A stretch of DNA of 64,000 nucleotides, taken from positions 310,001-374,000 of the forward strand of contig LLEY01000060.1 of NCBI GenBank assembly GCA_001414485.1, in the 5' to 3' direction. Source of the stretch: Calycina herbarum (lineage: Eukaryota > Ascomycota > Leotiomycetes > Helotiales > Pezizellaceae). A program made the translations under genes and the position numbers. Below, one piece after another: positions 1 to 12,494 of this stretch. Positions within the stretch are counted from its first letter, which is position 1. Every line of letters starts with the position of its first letter. A model generated the notes under the pieces. That model was not told the origin of the DNA. It saw only the letters and a list, made by a program, of their open reading frames with translations, and did no database searches.

Positions 1-838
1 ACTTGTCCGTCTCGGGAATCAGTTTGTAATGTGTCGCCGCGCTTCGGAGTCTGCTTTTTTCGGCTCGATCAGCACCAGCAGGATATTTGCCGAACTTTAG
101 GTAGAATTTGATCTTGTCGAAGCGTTCTTCACTCACAAAATCCTCGCCCTCTGGCGTTAAATCTCTTCCGTAGATGATGGCGTCGATCAGTTGACCTGGG
201 TAGCTCTTGAGATTGCCAGCTCCCTTTATCTTTCCAACTCTTTTGAAGCCGAGAGCATCCCAAATTCGACAGGATGCTACGTTCGTTTCGTAGACGAGGT
301 TGAACACACTGTAGACGTAGCCCAGGCGAGGAGCCCAAACGAGGTAACTTTCTCCCATAAGGCGACCTACACCTTTGTTACGTGCGGCTTCGGTGACTAG
401 AAAACCAGCGTTGCTGACGTGGCTGCTTCGACCTGGATAGTTAGGCTTGATGTAGAAACTTCCCAAACATTCCCTAGCCCAATCTTTTCCTTCAACAACC
501 TGATCCACGCTGGTATAACTTCCCAGCAACATAATAGCACCGAAATTTTGAAACCAGTAAGAAGCGAATTGGGGTGCCAGCATCCCATCCATCATGGGGT
601 ATGTATCTCCATTTTCAATTTCCTTGTTCAATTGATCACTGAGATATGCGAGCAGGGAGTTCGGGACTTGATGCTCGGAGGAAAATGGTATAATGGTAGC
701 AACTGTCACTCGATCCCGTAGCGTGACTTGCCGAGGGAGTATATCGAATGGAAGGGGGTGGTGGGGGTCAGGGTAAGGGGGTGCACCAGAAGTACGTGTG
801 ATGGTGGCAGCCGCGGGGTCATCAAGCATGGCTGGCAT
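1..838 (-). CDS. GNAT N-acetyltransferase of the Spt10/Mpr1 type, 3' end off the window
   Basis: An open frame runs without a stop from ATG at 838 to base 2 (279 codons) and leaves the window, so the C-terminus is missing. Residues about 125-225 carry the GNAT fold. FYIKPNYPGRSSH is followed by GFLVTEAARNKGVG, which holds the acetyl-CoA loop R-x-x-G-x-G near residue 153, and by NLVYETNVASCRIWDALGF and DAIIYGRDL. These match the yeast Mpr1 proline-analogue acetyltransferase and the fungal Spt10-like group. The region after residue 245 (FYLKFGKYPAGADRAEKS) is typical of the longer filamentous-fungal Spt10-like proteins, which usually go on to an integrase-type H2C2 zinc finger. That part would lie beyond the edge and is inferred. 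The first ATG (838) and a second in-frame ATG three codons later are both plausible starts. No intron is needed in the visible part. The gene is divergent from the epimerase gene. Confidence 0.85.
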   Translation of the reverse strand, partial: MPAMLDDPAAATITRTSGAPPYPDPHHPLPFDILPRQVTLRDRVTVATIIPFSSEHQVPNSLLAYLSDQLNKEIENGDTYPMMDGMLAPQFASYWFQNFGAIMLLGSYTSVDQVVEGKDWARECLGSFYIKPNYPGRSSHVSNAGFLVTEAARNKGVGRLMGESYLVWAPRLGYVYSVFNLVYETNVASCRIWDALGFKRVGKIKGAGNLKSYPGQLIDAIIYGRDLTPEGEDFVSEERFDKIKFYLKFGKYPAGADRAEKSRLRSAATHYKLIPETDK

Positions 839-1753
839 CTTGAACAGCAATTGAGAAGCGAACTATCGGTTCAAAGTCTCTATTTACTTTGTTAGAGAGT
901 GTAATATAGATGGATTGCACAATTGCTACCCCGCACTAGAGCGCGGATTGTTTGGACGATGACCTACTATAAAGTGTGCCACCTACAATTTCAACACAAT
1001 ATGTGAGAATCCAAGAAATAATTATAAATTTCTAATTGGGGTGGATGGTGTGGTAGCGAAAGGGGGTGGAGATGAGATGTTCGACGTTGTTCTGAGAACT
1101 TCAATTGAATAATCTGGCATCCGATTTTAGTGCGGTCACGTGTAACCTCGGAGTTTCAGAGTGTGGTGTTACTTCTCCGTCCCAACCTCTTTCTCAATCT
1201 TCGGTATTGGATGATATACTCACCTGTCACGAGCCGTTTCCTTACTGGAAGCAGGTATATGGGTTTAGAATTACCCTCAAGAATTGATGCAAGAGGTCTA
1301 CTCGAGAGACAATTCTCCGGCCCTGCACCTGAATGACCCGTATAAAGCGGCTAGAAGGAGCCATGAGAATACTCGAGTACCAATTCCTTATGTCTATGAC
1401 ATCGTTCGGTTGGGTTTCCTATTCTCGCAACAGTCGAGTCAATAGAAGCTTTAACCTCAAAAGTAAGTTATAACCAACAGTCTGATTCTGCTTGATGGGA
1501 ACAAACTGGTAAGTCACCTTGGTCGACTTGTCCCGCCAGGTTTGATAGGACGTTGGCGGGGTAAAATGGGCAGCTTCGACCCCACCATTTCAAGTCAAGA
1601 TCAGCCTGATTCCCTGATACCCACCCCTCTCTCTCATCCCGTCTTGGGTGTGGTGATACTTCCACCACAGGCAGGACACATAATTTCGTCATCTTCATTC
1701 ACCTCACCTGTTTCTCTCAAAACTCAACTTGCTCCTTCCTTCCACCACGACGC
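839..1753. other. Divergent intergenic region, GNAT gene / aldose epimerase
   Basis: This 915-bp region separates two divergent genes and should hold both promoters. The stretch before 1754 is rich in CT and CA, as is common for fungal 5' leaders. I see no further gene. The short open frames here begin at non-ATG codons or show no recognisable content. Confidence 0.6.
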
Positions 1754-2933
1754 ATGAACACCTTCTTCCGCAAACCTCTCTACAACACAATCAACCCAAT
1801 CCTTCAACGAACCCATCGAAAATACTTCAGCATGTCTGCACCAGCCGCTTTCGAGTTCCTCCCCCTCGGAGCCATCATACAATCCTTCTACGTCGGAAAA
1901 ACCAACATCGTCCAAGGTTTCCCAAAGCAATCACACTACGAAGCCCTCAATAGTCCCTTTTTTGGAGAAACCATTGGACGAATCGCTAATCGCGTCAAGA
2001 ATGCGAAAATCGACTCTCTAAATGGGAAGGAATATACACTGGCTGCGAATAATGGGGTCAATGCTCTACATGGAGGTGTAAAGGGATGGGGAAAGAGAAT
2101 CTGGGATGGCCCTACCCCGGTGGGTGTCAGAGGTGTGGAGGGTGTTGGTGAGATTGAGGGGGGTGAGAGCGTGAAGTTTACATTGAGGAGTGAGGATGGA
2201 GATGAGGGATACCCCGGAACGGTGGAGGCAAGCGTAGTTTATACGACAGGAACGCAGAAGACGAAGGAGGGGAAGACAGCTACAGTCTTGGGAATTGAAT
2301 ATTTGGTTGAATTGGTTGGGGATGAGGTTGAGGAGACAGCGGTTAATGTTACGAACCACTCGTATGTTATTCTCCCTTCTTTGTCATAATGCAGTGGAAA
2401 GATGCTAACTCATCGTGAAAAACAGATACTTCAACCTTTCCGGTAACCCAACCATCGGCGGTACAATCGTAACCCTTTGCTCCGAAAACTACCTCCCTGT
2501 CGACGACGGTGGAATCCCTCTCGGCGGACCAAAGAAATACCCTGGAGTCGAAGCACTGAAAGCCTTCTCCCTCGGTGAAGAGGATCCAGATATCGACGAC
2601 TGCTTCGTAGTCGATCCCTCCACTGCATCTGAAGTGCCACTCGACACCCGCTCCAAGCTGTTAACCAAATTGGTATCAGCTTACCATCCAGTAACAAAGA
2701 TCAACCTCGAAGTTCTCAGCACCGAACCCGCCTTCCAATTTTATACTGGAAAATATATTGATGTTCCTGAAGTCGAAGGTGTCAAGGCGAGAGGAAAGAG
2801 ATCAGGGTTCTGTGTCGAACCTAGTCGGTATGTCAATGCCATTAATGTTCCGGAATGGAGAGGTCAAGTTTTGTTGAAGAAGGGAGAGAAGTATGGAAGT
2901 CGGGTTGTCTACCGGGGATGGAGTGATGAGTAA
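1754..2933 (+). CDS. Aldose 1-epimerase (galactose mutarotase family)
   Basis: This enzyme family interconverts the alpha and beta anomers of glucose and galactose. Two exons, 1754..2361 and 2426..2933, give 371 residues. The 64-bp intron starts GTATGT, has branch GCTAACT at 2403 and ends CAG. Splicing restores the family motif NHSYFNLSG exactly across the junction. Other family marks are GRIANRVKNAK (Arg80), the substrate histidine in GVNALHGG (His106), His202 in NHS, and the catalytic glutamate in GFCVEPSRYVNAIN (about residue 334). ATG at 1754 gives a basic 26-residue extension. ATG at 1832 (MSAPAAFEF) gives 345 residues, close to the usual family length, so the extension may be a targeting sequence or simply leader. 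Confidence 0.93.
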
Positions 2934-5900
2934 ATTTCCAACAGCCCACCAAAGAAAGCAGCAGCTCAGAGACCTAGACCTTAGTAGTTGCTAAATAACA
3001 ATGATAATTGAATGCTATGAATATGAAGAAAGTATCGAGTATGATGAGCACGAAGTACCAGGTACGTTATTGGTTGACAAGAAAAGCAGTAGTGAATACG
3101 TACCTTCTTTTTCTCCCAACTTTATTAACCCAGAAAATTGGAAGCAATAGTTCTTTATTTCTAACTTATTTGAAACAATCATATTAGATAAACCAAGTTT
3201 AGACTAGAATCTAGTAGTACTTATGATACTACTTTTCGCAATATCTGAACTTTGTCTAATTAACTTCGTCATTCTAACAATTTTCAAATAATTAGATTAA
3301 AAAAAGATACTTCAGACAAGGACCTACTACTATGATACAATAACAGTATCATATTTACCTCATCGTTCCGATTTATTTAATTTCAAGTTACTCTAATAAC
3401 AATTTCGAACAACAAAAGCTATTTACTGCCGCTTTTATTGTCTAACGCGAGGTAGACTACACAACCAATCATGCGAGGGACGCTCGCTAGATATCATATA
3501 TTTGTTCTACCCTTTCTTGAAGAACCAAGGTAACATGATCTTGATTGTTTCTACCTCTTCAGAACAATTCAATCGATTTTCTAAATCTTCAACAACCTGG
3601 GAACTAGAGAAAAAGTGTTCTACTCTTCTTGGTCGGTTACGAATTCTTACACCCCCCCCCACAACCCCCCGGGGTGCTCCTAGAAGTTTTTGAATCTTTT
3701 CAATATTCTTGAAATTGCCATCTCAATTCTCTCGCATTCCGTTTTCACGGTCGTTGTTGGATTCTTAACTTGGAGGAGCTGATGTTACTCGTAAGTTTGC
3801 ATTTGGCGAGGGGAGGGAATATTCTGGGTCTAGAGAAAGAAAAGTAATTTATAAGTTCTATAGGAAGCTTAGCAAGTTTACTTCATAAGTCTCCTCGCCG
3901 TGTCTTCTTCATTTATTCGGTTTCCTCATGTGTGAAATAATTTGAGAGTGGAGATTTTCTCAGATGATGGTAATAAGCGAGGAAACACTGCGGAGGATGA
4001 GGGCGGGCTGTATTACACCTCTTTTTATTCTCCATGACATTCAAAACCGAGCAGAGAGGGTAGTTTGAAAATTGCGTGAAGATATATCTGTATCCCATAA
4101 ACGTTGAAAAATGATTTAGGAGAGGGGGATTTGCTTGGGTAGAATTTGTTGTTTTTTCTGTTTACCCCTTTCTGCTTCTCTTAAATTTCACCCAAGAGGA
4201 CCCATTCAGGATAGTAGTACTACTTGTATTGAGAAAGCATAGAGGATACCTAATTCTGCTCAGTCTCTGGTCGTAAGTGACAGCTTTGTGCTAACAATAT
4301 TGAAGCAAGTTGGAAGTTGGAAGGTACTTGAAAAAGGAGGAGTTTGGAATTGGAAGTTGTCTTTGGATTTCTCCCGATATTCATCGTTACAGCTAGAAGT
4401 TTCTTACAAATCTGAAGTAGGGAGGGTTGAAAAGGTAATCTGCCCGGATGAAAGCATGTTTTCTCAAAAACACGAGAATAAAGGATAATTCTTATAAGTC
4501 AGGAAAACAGGAACCAACATCGGAACAAACGTTACTCGTCGGGTTTTCTTGAACCAATCAAGACTTCCAACCGTTGCCATGGGTGCTTGCCAAAAAAGTG
4601 ACGACGTCTTTCCCCTCTCCCCAGCTTCGGAGTTTTTACCACCTGCACGAGAAATTGCTTAAGGATGATAGGTGATATAAGCATGACAAGGACACGAACG
4701 CAGCTCCACAAGAGAAGGGAGAGGAAGAAGAGGGGTCGAAGGGATGGGAAGAGAGCGCTATCTATAGAGAAGCCCTTCCAGTAAATACATTACGCTTATA
4801 TGAACGTAGGACACTTTCACGTTTATTAAATGCCCAGTGAACAGAATGACCTCAGCTGACGTTGACTTGTTGACACGATATGTATCGAGAACTACAGCTC
4901 TGTCGCTGCAGGTCAGAACACAGGAACAATCTAGCATTGATAAGTGCACAGAGAACAAAAAGACTAACCAAACCCCCCTATTGGGCCATCAAATCCAAAT
5001 TTGATAGCACGAGGTTTCGAGGGCACAAACGCAAGAGAAGCCCGATAGCTTGAGAATTACGTTGAACAAAAAGCCCTTCTATAGCAACTTTCGGTGACAG
5101 TTCTTCCTTTGCGCCGTCTCCCTCGCAGATACTCCTAGTGCTCCGCGACGGGATAGTCAACCTTCGATCGTCACTTATTTGCGCGCGCTGCTTTTCTCAA
5201 TGATTATGGGCATGAACAGGCGCGGGGAGAAGATGGGTCTTCTTCCTTCAATGGCTGTTTCAAGCAAATGCATGCATGGTTCTGCGCATCTCTGGCTGCA
5301 AATCATCTATTGGACAATTGCAAAGAAGTCACTGATGCAACCTTTACTTCATTTACAGAGTACGTCCTGGCATATTGAAATTCTAAAAACAACATCCCAA
5401 GTCAGGTCTTGCGCACCCGACCAGACCCAAAAGTGTTCCCGAATCGACCTCTGCAACCTCCAAAGGTTCAAAAACTTCAAACGGCAGGCACGATCTCCAC
5501 CGGCTCACGACACGTCCTCGACACAATCCAATGCGGACCTCTTCCACGTCTGACGAAAGCAACCCCTACCAACTACTTGGATGCATTAACACAGTCACGC
5601 ATTGAAATTGCTGAACCCGCGTTTGGTCGCCCTGTTCGTGCCACGAGATAAGCATAAACTCCTGCGGTATCACCATCATCCCGACATATTGGCTGCGTGC
5701 CGGCCCGGCATCGTGGTAGGACAAGATGAGATGGCAACACTTGTCAATAAACAAAGGAAGAAACGTTTCCCTTCTGCCAAAACCAAAAATGGGGATTTTT
5801 AAATTGGACTGAAAGACAGAAGGAAGGCCACGAGTCTTGGGATTTCTCAGCCTTGGAAGTCGTGATATTGTTTGGCTGACGATGGTTGTAGGTTGTAGGA

Positions 5901-7731
5901 TTCGTCGACACGACACCGGCCCTTTTTTCTCCTAATCGGACTTTACCCTCCTGTCGATCCATTCCTCGTCCAGCAGCAAGTGGAATGTTTCAACGAGGTT
6001 CGCACAGGACAACATCGATACCGTGTCCATGGTATCGTATCGTGTGCACGTCGAAAAAAAGGGCCTTTGGAAATAGGCTCTTCAGCATCTAATCTCTCTT
6101 GCTGTCTCGAAGCAGTCGTCAGTCGTCAGCTGTCACCAAAACACGAGTCCTGCTAGAGACACGCCGGGTGTCTCCAAAAACGTACTTACCGCTCCCGGAC
6201 TTGGCTTCGCTTTCCATTCGCTCCCCTGACCTCCTTTCTTGACTTTGGGCTGCAAGCCCCTGCAGGCGAGCTAAAAACCAAGCCACCTACGTCAGTCTTC
6301 AACGTCAGTCGAACCCTCACTCGCTGCATCCTTTCCTCACCTTGCATTTCACCACCGTTACACGAATCCTTTCATCATTCGAAGCAACGGGCCATTTGAT
6401 TGGACGGAAGTATCCTTCCATCACTTCAAAACCGCATCATGAATAGCATCATCTTGCATGGGCGGTGCTTCACTGCACTACTATGATGGCTCCTCTCACT
6501 GCCTCACTTCAGGTGAAGTTCCAATCAATCCCCTCAAATCATTCACCACCATCTAATATAAGAACCATCCATCGCCTTACCCTACCTTACAATCCCCATA
6601 TGAGCCCTATGTGCAGCAGGTGCATCGGAGGGGGCTGACGTTCCTCGCGATGGACCCTGAAAAGCACGATTAAGTGAGTGGCGCTTTTTCATGGTCCTTA
6701 TCTGACCCCCCCCTACAAACGCCACAGGCCAATGGGGATGAGGCTATTCAGAGCGGTGACGATGTTTTCTTCTCCTCACCTTTCTTTGCAGTTAGTTCAC
6801 TTCTGACCCCCAACTACGACACGACATTTCTTTCTTGGCAAACACAAGGCGAAGCAAAATCCGAAAAGAATGAGGCAAAAATACATTTGTTAGCTCACGA
6901 ATGAGGAGAAACAATGCTCCCCCGAGTCCCGTTATGACTTCATCATAAGACATACGTCCCAATCCTAATCCGATCCCTCACATCAGAAATAAATTGCTAC
7001 CGAACACGGCCAACACCTATTTTCAGGGTCCAAAATCTCACCCCTACGTGGAAATGCAATCTCACTCACAGGCCTGCACCTTGAATTTCCCCTCAAAAAG
7101 GAAACGGGAAGAAAAATAAAAAGGGTCCAAATTCAAATCTAAAAACGAATTCAAACTCGTACCCCCAATGCGGACACAAAACAAACAATCCCTATCCCTC
7201 CTTCCTTATCCCCAACACACCCTCTTTTTTTTTGGTTCGTTAATTAATTACACATTTGACAGCGGTCGACATGAAGGACCCACAAATCCCCTCCGCCCTG
7301 TCGTTTCATCTTTCCTGGGGTGCACCCTCGTAATGGAGGGTGGGCTAAAGGGGGGGCTCCACAAAATCGTCATAGGTGACCCCCCCATTATCAGATTCGG
7401 GGCAAACCAAAAAATAGTAATAATGAATTGAGGAAGTTGCAACAACATCACTGTTCTTGTAATAGATACGAAATCAAACCCCGATATCTTCTTACCCACT
7501 TTCCCCTTTACGCACTCACGAGTAACCTTCCGTAAAATAAACCCAAGTAAAAATTAAAAAAAGAAAGATAAACATGTGACAACCCACAGCCACAACCCAC
7601 TGCACCAAACAAAAGGTACCGTATCGTATCCATAAAAAAAAAACTCTCCTCTGCTCTGGATGAAAGCCGACAGCTACATAGCTGCATAACCCCACCATCA
7701 GGGGGCAGGCACCTTTCCCATCATGTACTCC

Positions 7732-7752
7732 GAACGTACGTACGTACGTATG
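7732..7752. repeat. ACGT tandem repeat
   Basis: About five copies of ACGT run from 7732, the last ones imperfect. It is a short self-complementary microsatellite in gene-free DNA. Confidence 0.8.
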
Positions 7753-7870
7753 TACCGTACCAAAATACCTCACAAAAAAACCCCCAACCCAACCACAACA
7801 TCACGAGACCCCTTCTCAAATCGACCGATGTAACCTCACTTAACTCTCGCTTAAATGCCATCTCTTAGTT

Positions 7871-7886
7871 ATCGTATCGTATCGTA
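7871..7886. repeat. ATCGT pentanucleotide repeat
   Basis: Three copies of ATCGT plus a partial copy lie in gene-free DNA. Confidence 0.7.
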
Positions 7887-7934
7887 TGTATCCCTTTATC
7901 CATACCAATACCCATATCCATACCCAGCTAGCCC

Positions 7935-7964
7935 AGCTAAGCTAAGCTAAGCTAAGCTAAGCTA
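7935..7964. repeat. TAAGC pentanucleotide repeat
   Basis: Six perfect 5-bp units (AGCTA phase) stand directly after two related AGCTAGCCC units. It is a microsatellite in gene-free DNA. Confidence 0.85.
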
Positions 7965-8448
7965 CCTAGCTTACCAAAAAGAGAAGAAAAACCCCACATT
8001 TGGCGTTTCAAAGATTCCAAAAAAGAACCGCTGATCTTCCATCTTCCATCTTCCATCGTGAAATTCAGAGAACAAAAAACAAGAAAATATATAAAAATTT
8101 CCTCATATACGAGTAGAACCAAAAGAAGATACCTGGAAAACCCCCCCCCATCCATCTAATTTCATTGGTCGTCTTGCCTTACCTTCCCCGGTTAATATGA
8201 AATTCCCGAGTTTGCTTCTTCTTTCCAATGCTGTCTGTCTGTCCATGCTATGCCTGAAAACTACGATGTGGATGATGATGTTCGAACTACTGCTCAGCGA
8301 ACACATGGCAAATTGGTACATGACCGACCTACTTCCTCGTTGCCCCGTCCGTCCAATGTGGACAAATTCATGACTAAAATGGGTAACTCGACCGATTGGA
8401 AGAAGAGTGAAGTGTGAAAAGGGAATAGGGGTCTAAAGGATTGAGGGG

Positions 8449-8480
8449 TTGGGTTGGGTTGGGTAGGTAGGTGGGTGGGT
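8449..8480. repeat. GGGTT / GGTAGGT repeat
   Basis: Three units of GGGTT grade into GGTAG and GGTGG units. It resembles a short telomere-like G-rich tract, but the unit is not the usual fungal telomere hexamer and the tract is only about 30 bp long. Confidence 0.7.
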
Positions 8481-9200
8481 TACATGCATCAATCTCGAAA
8501 GAAAAAAAGCCTCTTCCACACCAAAAAGACGGTGTGGCAAAAGTGCTGCTCCCTCACCTTGAGAATCAGAAGGTCACACACATGCATGCGGTTTTGGAAA
8601 CTTTGAAGACTTTGAGAGTTGGTGGGTTTGATATCTTTTGTATCTTGAAATTATCTATTAAGTAGCGACTGTATGAATGAAATACCCTATCGGTAATCAT
8701 CCTGTGTAATTATCTATTAAAAAGTAGTGACTGTGTACGGCCATCTTGTTCGGTCGTGGGGTATATATATATGACAGCGAGAGTAAGAACATATCCACTT
8801 AATCGTACAATCCATCAAAAGTCGATCCTATGCCATGGCTATAGTTCGCTTGATGATTCCCCCCCAAAAACGCCTGTAAATGAAACAAAAAGCAAAGGTC
8901 CAATGCTTTCCCATCCCAATAAATTTCAAGGCCTCCGAAGGGCTCTTACTGAACGACAGTGGCTGAAGAGAATTTATCTAGCAACTGAATCCACCGGTCG
9001 AATGCTGTACAGGTCGAAATGAAAAGCAGTTGCCCCGGGGTAGCAAAAAAAAATATGAACACGCAGTTGGGGATATCGAAAAACGCAAAAACCACAGATA
9101 AAATCGTCTCTTTTTGACTTTTGTCCAGTTCTTTCGTGACGTGGTGAAACTTCTAAACAATCGCAACACAGCTCGATATCGTATTTTGGCGCCAACAGGT

Positions 9201-10440
9201 TTATTCGTCCGATTGGTGATCCTCGGATCCTGCTTCAGAGCGCGCCTCTCCCTTATGAACCTTTCGGTGTCTTCGGAGGTTTGAGACGACTGAGAAATGT
9301 CTTCCGCAACCTTCAACTTCACAGCAGAATGCTATTTAGAGTTAGTGAATGCCACAAGGTTTCTCAGCATCTTTTCTACTTACGTTTTTCACCAGTATGG
9401 CTGTACATGTGTGTTTGAAGTGAACTGGGGCGGGTAAATCGCTTGTCGCAAACTTTGCACTTGTGCTTCTTTTGCGTGCTGGATGAGACTTTCGAGCTGA
9501 ATTGTCCCATCATCGATTGGGGCGCGGGAGGGATGCCTCCGTTGAGGAGACCGGAGGGTCTGGGTAATGTTCTAGAGGAGACTGATTCGATGTCTGAGCC
9601 CGCATTCGAATAGTCGCTCACTGATGAGTCAACTGAACCGCCGAAGTATGATGGATAATTCCCAGTGGATGATATCGAGGAACTGCTAGAATGTGTGGAA
9701 GGAAATCCGTATGAATCACCTGATCCTCTACCGCCAACCCTTCCTTGCGGTCCATAAATGTTTCTTGGAGTAGTATTCTGACTCATGGCAATCATCCCTC
9801 TGCTTGCGTCGATGGCTTCTCCAAAGCCCCGTGTTGATTCGTTTTGCATTCCTCTGTCATTGAAGTCAATAAGTGAATTCTGGCGTTGGAGGCGCTGCGC
9901 ATCTTCGGCAATCTCGAGGAAAGAGCTGGAGGATACTGACGGTTGTGATAGACGCCGTGAAGTGTCTTGTGGCATGCCATACGTGGACCGGACGGGTGCG
10001 GGTGCGTATCCCATGGAACCATATGGGGATGTCGTGGGAGGGTAGTTGCTGTGAACCGGCGACGGGGCATTCGCGTATACGGCTTCATTGCTAAAGCCAG
10101 TTGAACGGACCGGACTCAACATATCTTGGGTCCTGGTGAGTACATCCTGCGAGCCATAGACGTCGGTCAAGAGAGAGCTACCTGAGGATGCTTGTGAGAT
10201 GGGCACGCTATGATATTGACCCATGGGAGCATTGTTGGGCATTCGGGAAGCATTTTGCTGCTTTCCCATCTCACCGAGACCGACATTGGAGGTGAGGTGC
10301 TGGTTGTGCGAAGGGGCGTATAGATTCTGGTTCTGGGCGGGCGCTGAAGAAGTCCAAGGGTTGGTGAAGTGCGGCGAGTTTGAATAAGGCATATGGTCGA
10401 ACATGCCGAAGCGTTGTTGATTGTCGATGGTCATGGTCAT
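9201..10440 (-). CDS. C2H2 zinc-finger transcription factor, two fingers at the C-terminus
   Basis: Two exons, 10440..9384 and 9331..9201, encode 395 residues. The 52-bp intron (GTAAGT, branch CACTAACTC, ending TAG) falls inside the linker TGEK-P between the fingers. Reading straight through the donor would truncate the protein after finger 1. Finger 1 uses Cys328, Cys331, His344 and His348. Finger 2 uses Cys356, Cys361, His374 and His378 (EGCGRHFSVVSNLRRH). Residues 1-320 are low-complexity Ser, Gln, Pro, Asn and Gly, as in fungal regulators with unstructured activation regions. This is likely a nuclear DNA-binding regulator. I recognise the finger pair as a conserved fungal type but cannot assign a named orthologue. 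It stands alone, with about 6 kb of gene-free DNA downstream and 12 kb upstream. Confidence 0.9.
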
Positions 10441-11561
10441 CTTTAAAGATGATCAGTGTCGGTAGTGACGAAAGCGTGTTGGTTTTCTTAAGTCGAAGGA
10501 GTGATAGTTTCAGAGATGCCTGGATTAGATGCACGATCCCGTTCTGGTGGTCGCGTAGTACTTGGGGCCGAGGAGGTATTGCAGAATGTAGAGATGATCC
10601 GAACCGTTTCTCGGGGTGGGATCAGCGTTCTTTATGTGTTCGAGGGTGCACACCAGAAGGGTTGCCAGGAGGAGCGATGTGGTTGGCTGAGCGGGGGTGG
10701 TTTGAGAGGCTTCTTTGGATGGCCCACTACGACTCGCCTGAGGGGAGAATGGCGGAGAGGGGAGTGGAGGACGTGCTTTGGGCGGTGCGTGCCTCAGAAG
10801 GCCCTTGGGATTGCTGTGGAAAAGATCGACAGCGTGCTAGCAGTTCCCAATTCCCTTGAAGAATGCAAAAGTGCGGGCGTGGGATCGGTGCTAGCGCGGC
10901 GGGCGGTTTGGTTTGGTTTGGTTTGGTGGCTTTCTTTGTTTTTCCACTGGTCGAAAATGCGGCGGAGAGAGTTCTTCTCGAACGGTGCTCTTTTTTCCCA
11001 GCACGACGGGGTTGTTTGGAGTTTGCAGTGCCGGTGTGCACCTTTTGGGACGGCTTCAGAGCTGTCAGATCGTTCGGTAGAGGGGATCGTCCTGATGTTG
11101 CGATGAAGGACGAGGGCAAGGGGTGCGGTTACTGCGGTGAGACGACCAAGAGGCAGCAACAAGAGGCAGGAAAAGACGACGATCGCGTTTGAAGGCGCGG
11201 CGGGTGGTATTGGGATATTGGGATATTGGGGGAAAGATAGATGAACTAGGCCAGGCCAGGTATGGTATGCTAGACTTCTTGACTCGAAACGACGCGATAT
11301 AGCCAGCCAGCACTGACAGTCACTGGGTACAGACAGTTGACAGTGGGGACGTTGGCGGTGGGTGGTTCCCGTGTAGATGACAGGAGACAGGAGACAATGG
11401 GGACAGCTGAGATGAATTGTGGTCTGCGGAGGGAGGAGGAGCTTTGAGCTTGAAGCATGAGGGAAGTATATGGACGATCCCCAAGCGGGGGAGGCAAGTG
11501 AGCCTTTACATAAGGACGAGTGTATGGAGGGGAGGTAGCTGTAGTAAAGGAAGGGACGGAC

Positions 11562-11592
11562 TAGGAGTAGGAGTAGGACTAGGACTAGGAGC
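11562..11592. repeat. GGAGTA / GGACTA hexanucleotide repeat
   Basis: About five 6-bp units of the form GGA(C/G)TA form a microsatellite in the upstream region of the C2H2 gene. Confidence 0.7.
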
Positions 11593-12430
11593 AAGGGTGC
11601 AGCCAGGGTAGGGATGGCTGGGTGGTGACTACCACCGTGCTCCACGGCTATGATGAAGGAGGCAGCCAGGGGGGTGGGGGGCGAGAGAGAGGGAGAGAGA
11701 CCCGGCAAGTCACTCACTGGTGCTGCTGAACTAGTTGGCTTGGCCATCCATCATATCAAACTAAACTTCCGAGGGCAGCTGCGATGGGGAGTCGGTGGGA
11801 ATGGAAGTGACGCTTGTCGAGGACCAGGTGAGATGCGAAGTAACTAGTACCAACAGAGTTGCTTTTGCTTACTAGCGTCCTTCGTCGGCCAAGCCTTTTA
11901 CCTTCTCCCCTCCACTCCTCCACTCCCATCCCTCGCTGGCAGCGACGAGTAGTTGACGAGTAGTTTAGTGGGCACTTCAACCTCGGGCTGTGCGATGCCA
12001 TTGCCATTCCCATTCGTAGCTTCGTAGCACCACTCTCCACTTTCTCGAGGACGGACAGCAGAGGATAGGAACAACAGCAGCACCACGCAATTTGACACTT
12101 TCTTGCCCCGCTGCTGCAACACCTGCTCAGTGCTCAGTGCTCAGCAAACGTCGTTGTCTCAAACTCGAGAGCACCACCACAAAGTATCCATCCATCCATC
12201 CCTGGTCGGCTCGAGTGTCTCTCTCTGGTCCTTCGTCCGTTTCCCCAGGTCCGGTGTGCAGATATACTTTGATACTCTGCGGTAGCAGCATCATCAACCT
12301 CATCCCCATCTTGCTTGCAGTTTGGCCAACAAGGTAACTTAGTCCTAGGCATAATACCATACGGGGAGACTGATACGGGTTGAGAAACCTCGACAAGCGT
12401 CTTGACGGATGACTGGAAATGCAATTGGTG

Positions 12431-12494
12431 GTACTTGGTACTTGGTACTTGGTACTGGTACTGGTACTGGTACTGGTACTGGTACTGGTACTGC
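12431..12494. repeat. GGTACTT then GGTACT microsatellite
   Basis: Three 7-bp units (GGTACTT) pass into about eight perfect 6-bp units (GGTACT). On the minus strand one frame would read as Gln-Tyr repeats, but it has no gene context. Confidence 0.9.

Larger units (their letters stand above)
2934..9200. other. Gene-free 6.3 kb between epimerase and C2H2 factor
   Basis: I find no supportable gene here. Open frames are below about 125 codons, often start at non-ATG codons, and translate to nothing recognisable. Positions 2990-3480 are AT-rich. There is a C-rich run near 3651. From about 5900 to 8500 the DNA is CT-rich and A-rich, with several short tandem repeats listed separately. The right part probably includes the 3' untranslated region of the C2H2 gene, which ends at 9201. 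An untranslated RNA cannot be excluded from sequence alone. Confidence 0.5.

Noticed and set aside
8449..8480. G-rich repeat as an interstitial telomere
   Set aside because: Unit is GGGTT/GGTAG rather than the usual fungal TTAGGG hexamer, and it is too short.
10794..11747. 317-codon minus-strand frame upstream of the C2H2 gene
   Set aside because: Low-complexity Ser/Leu/Pro sequence without domains, overlapped by equally long plus frames; it fits chance frames in a GC-rich leader region.
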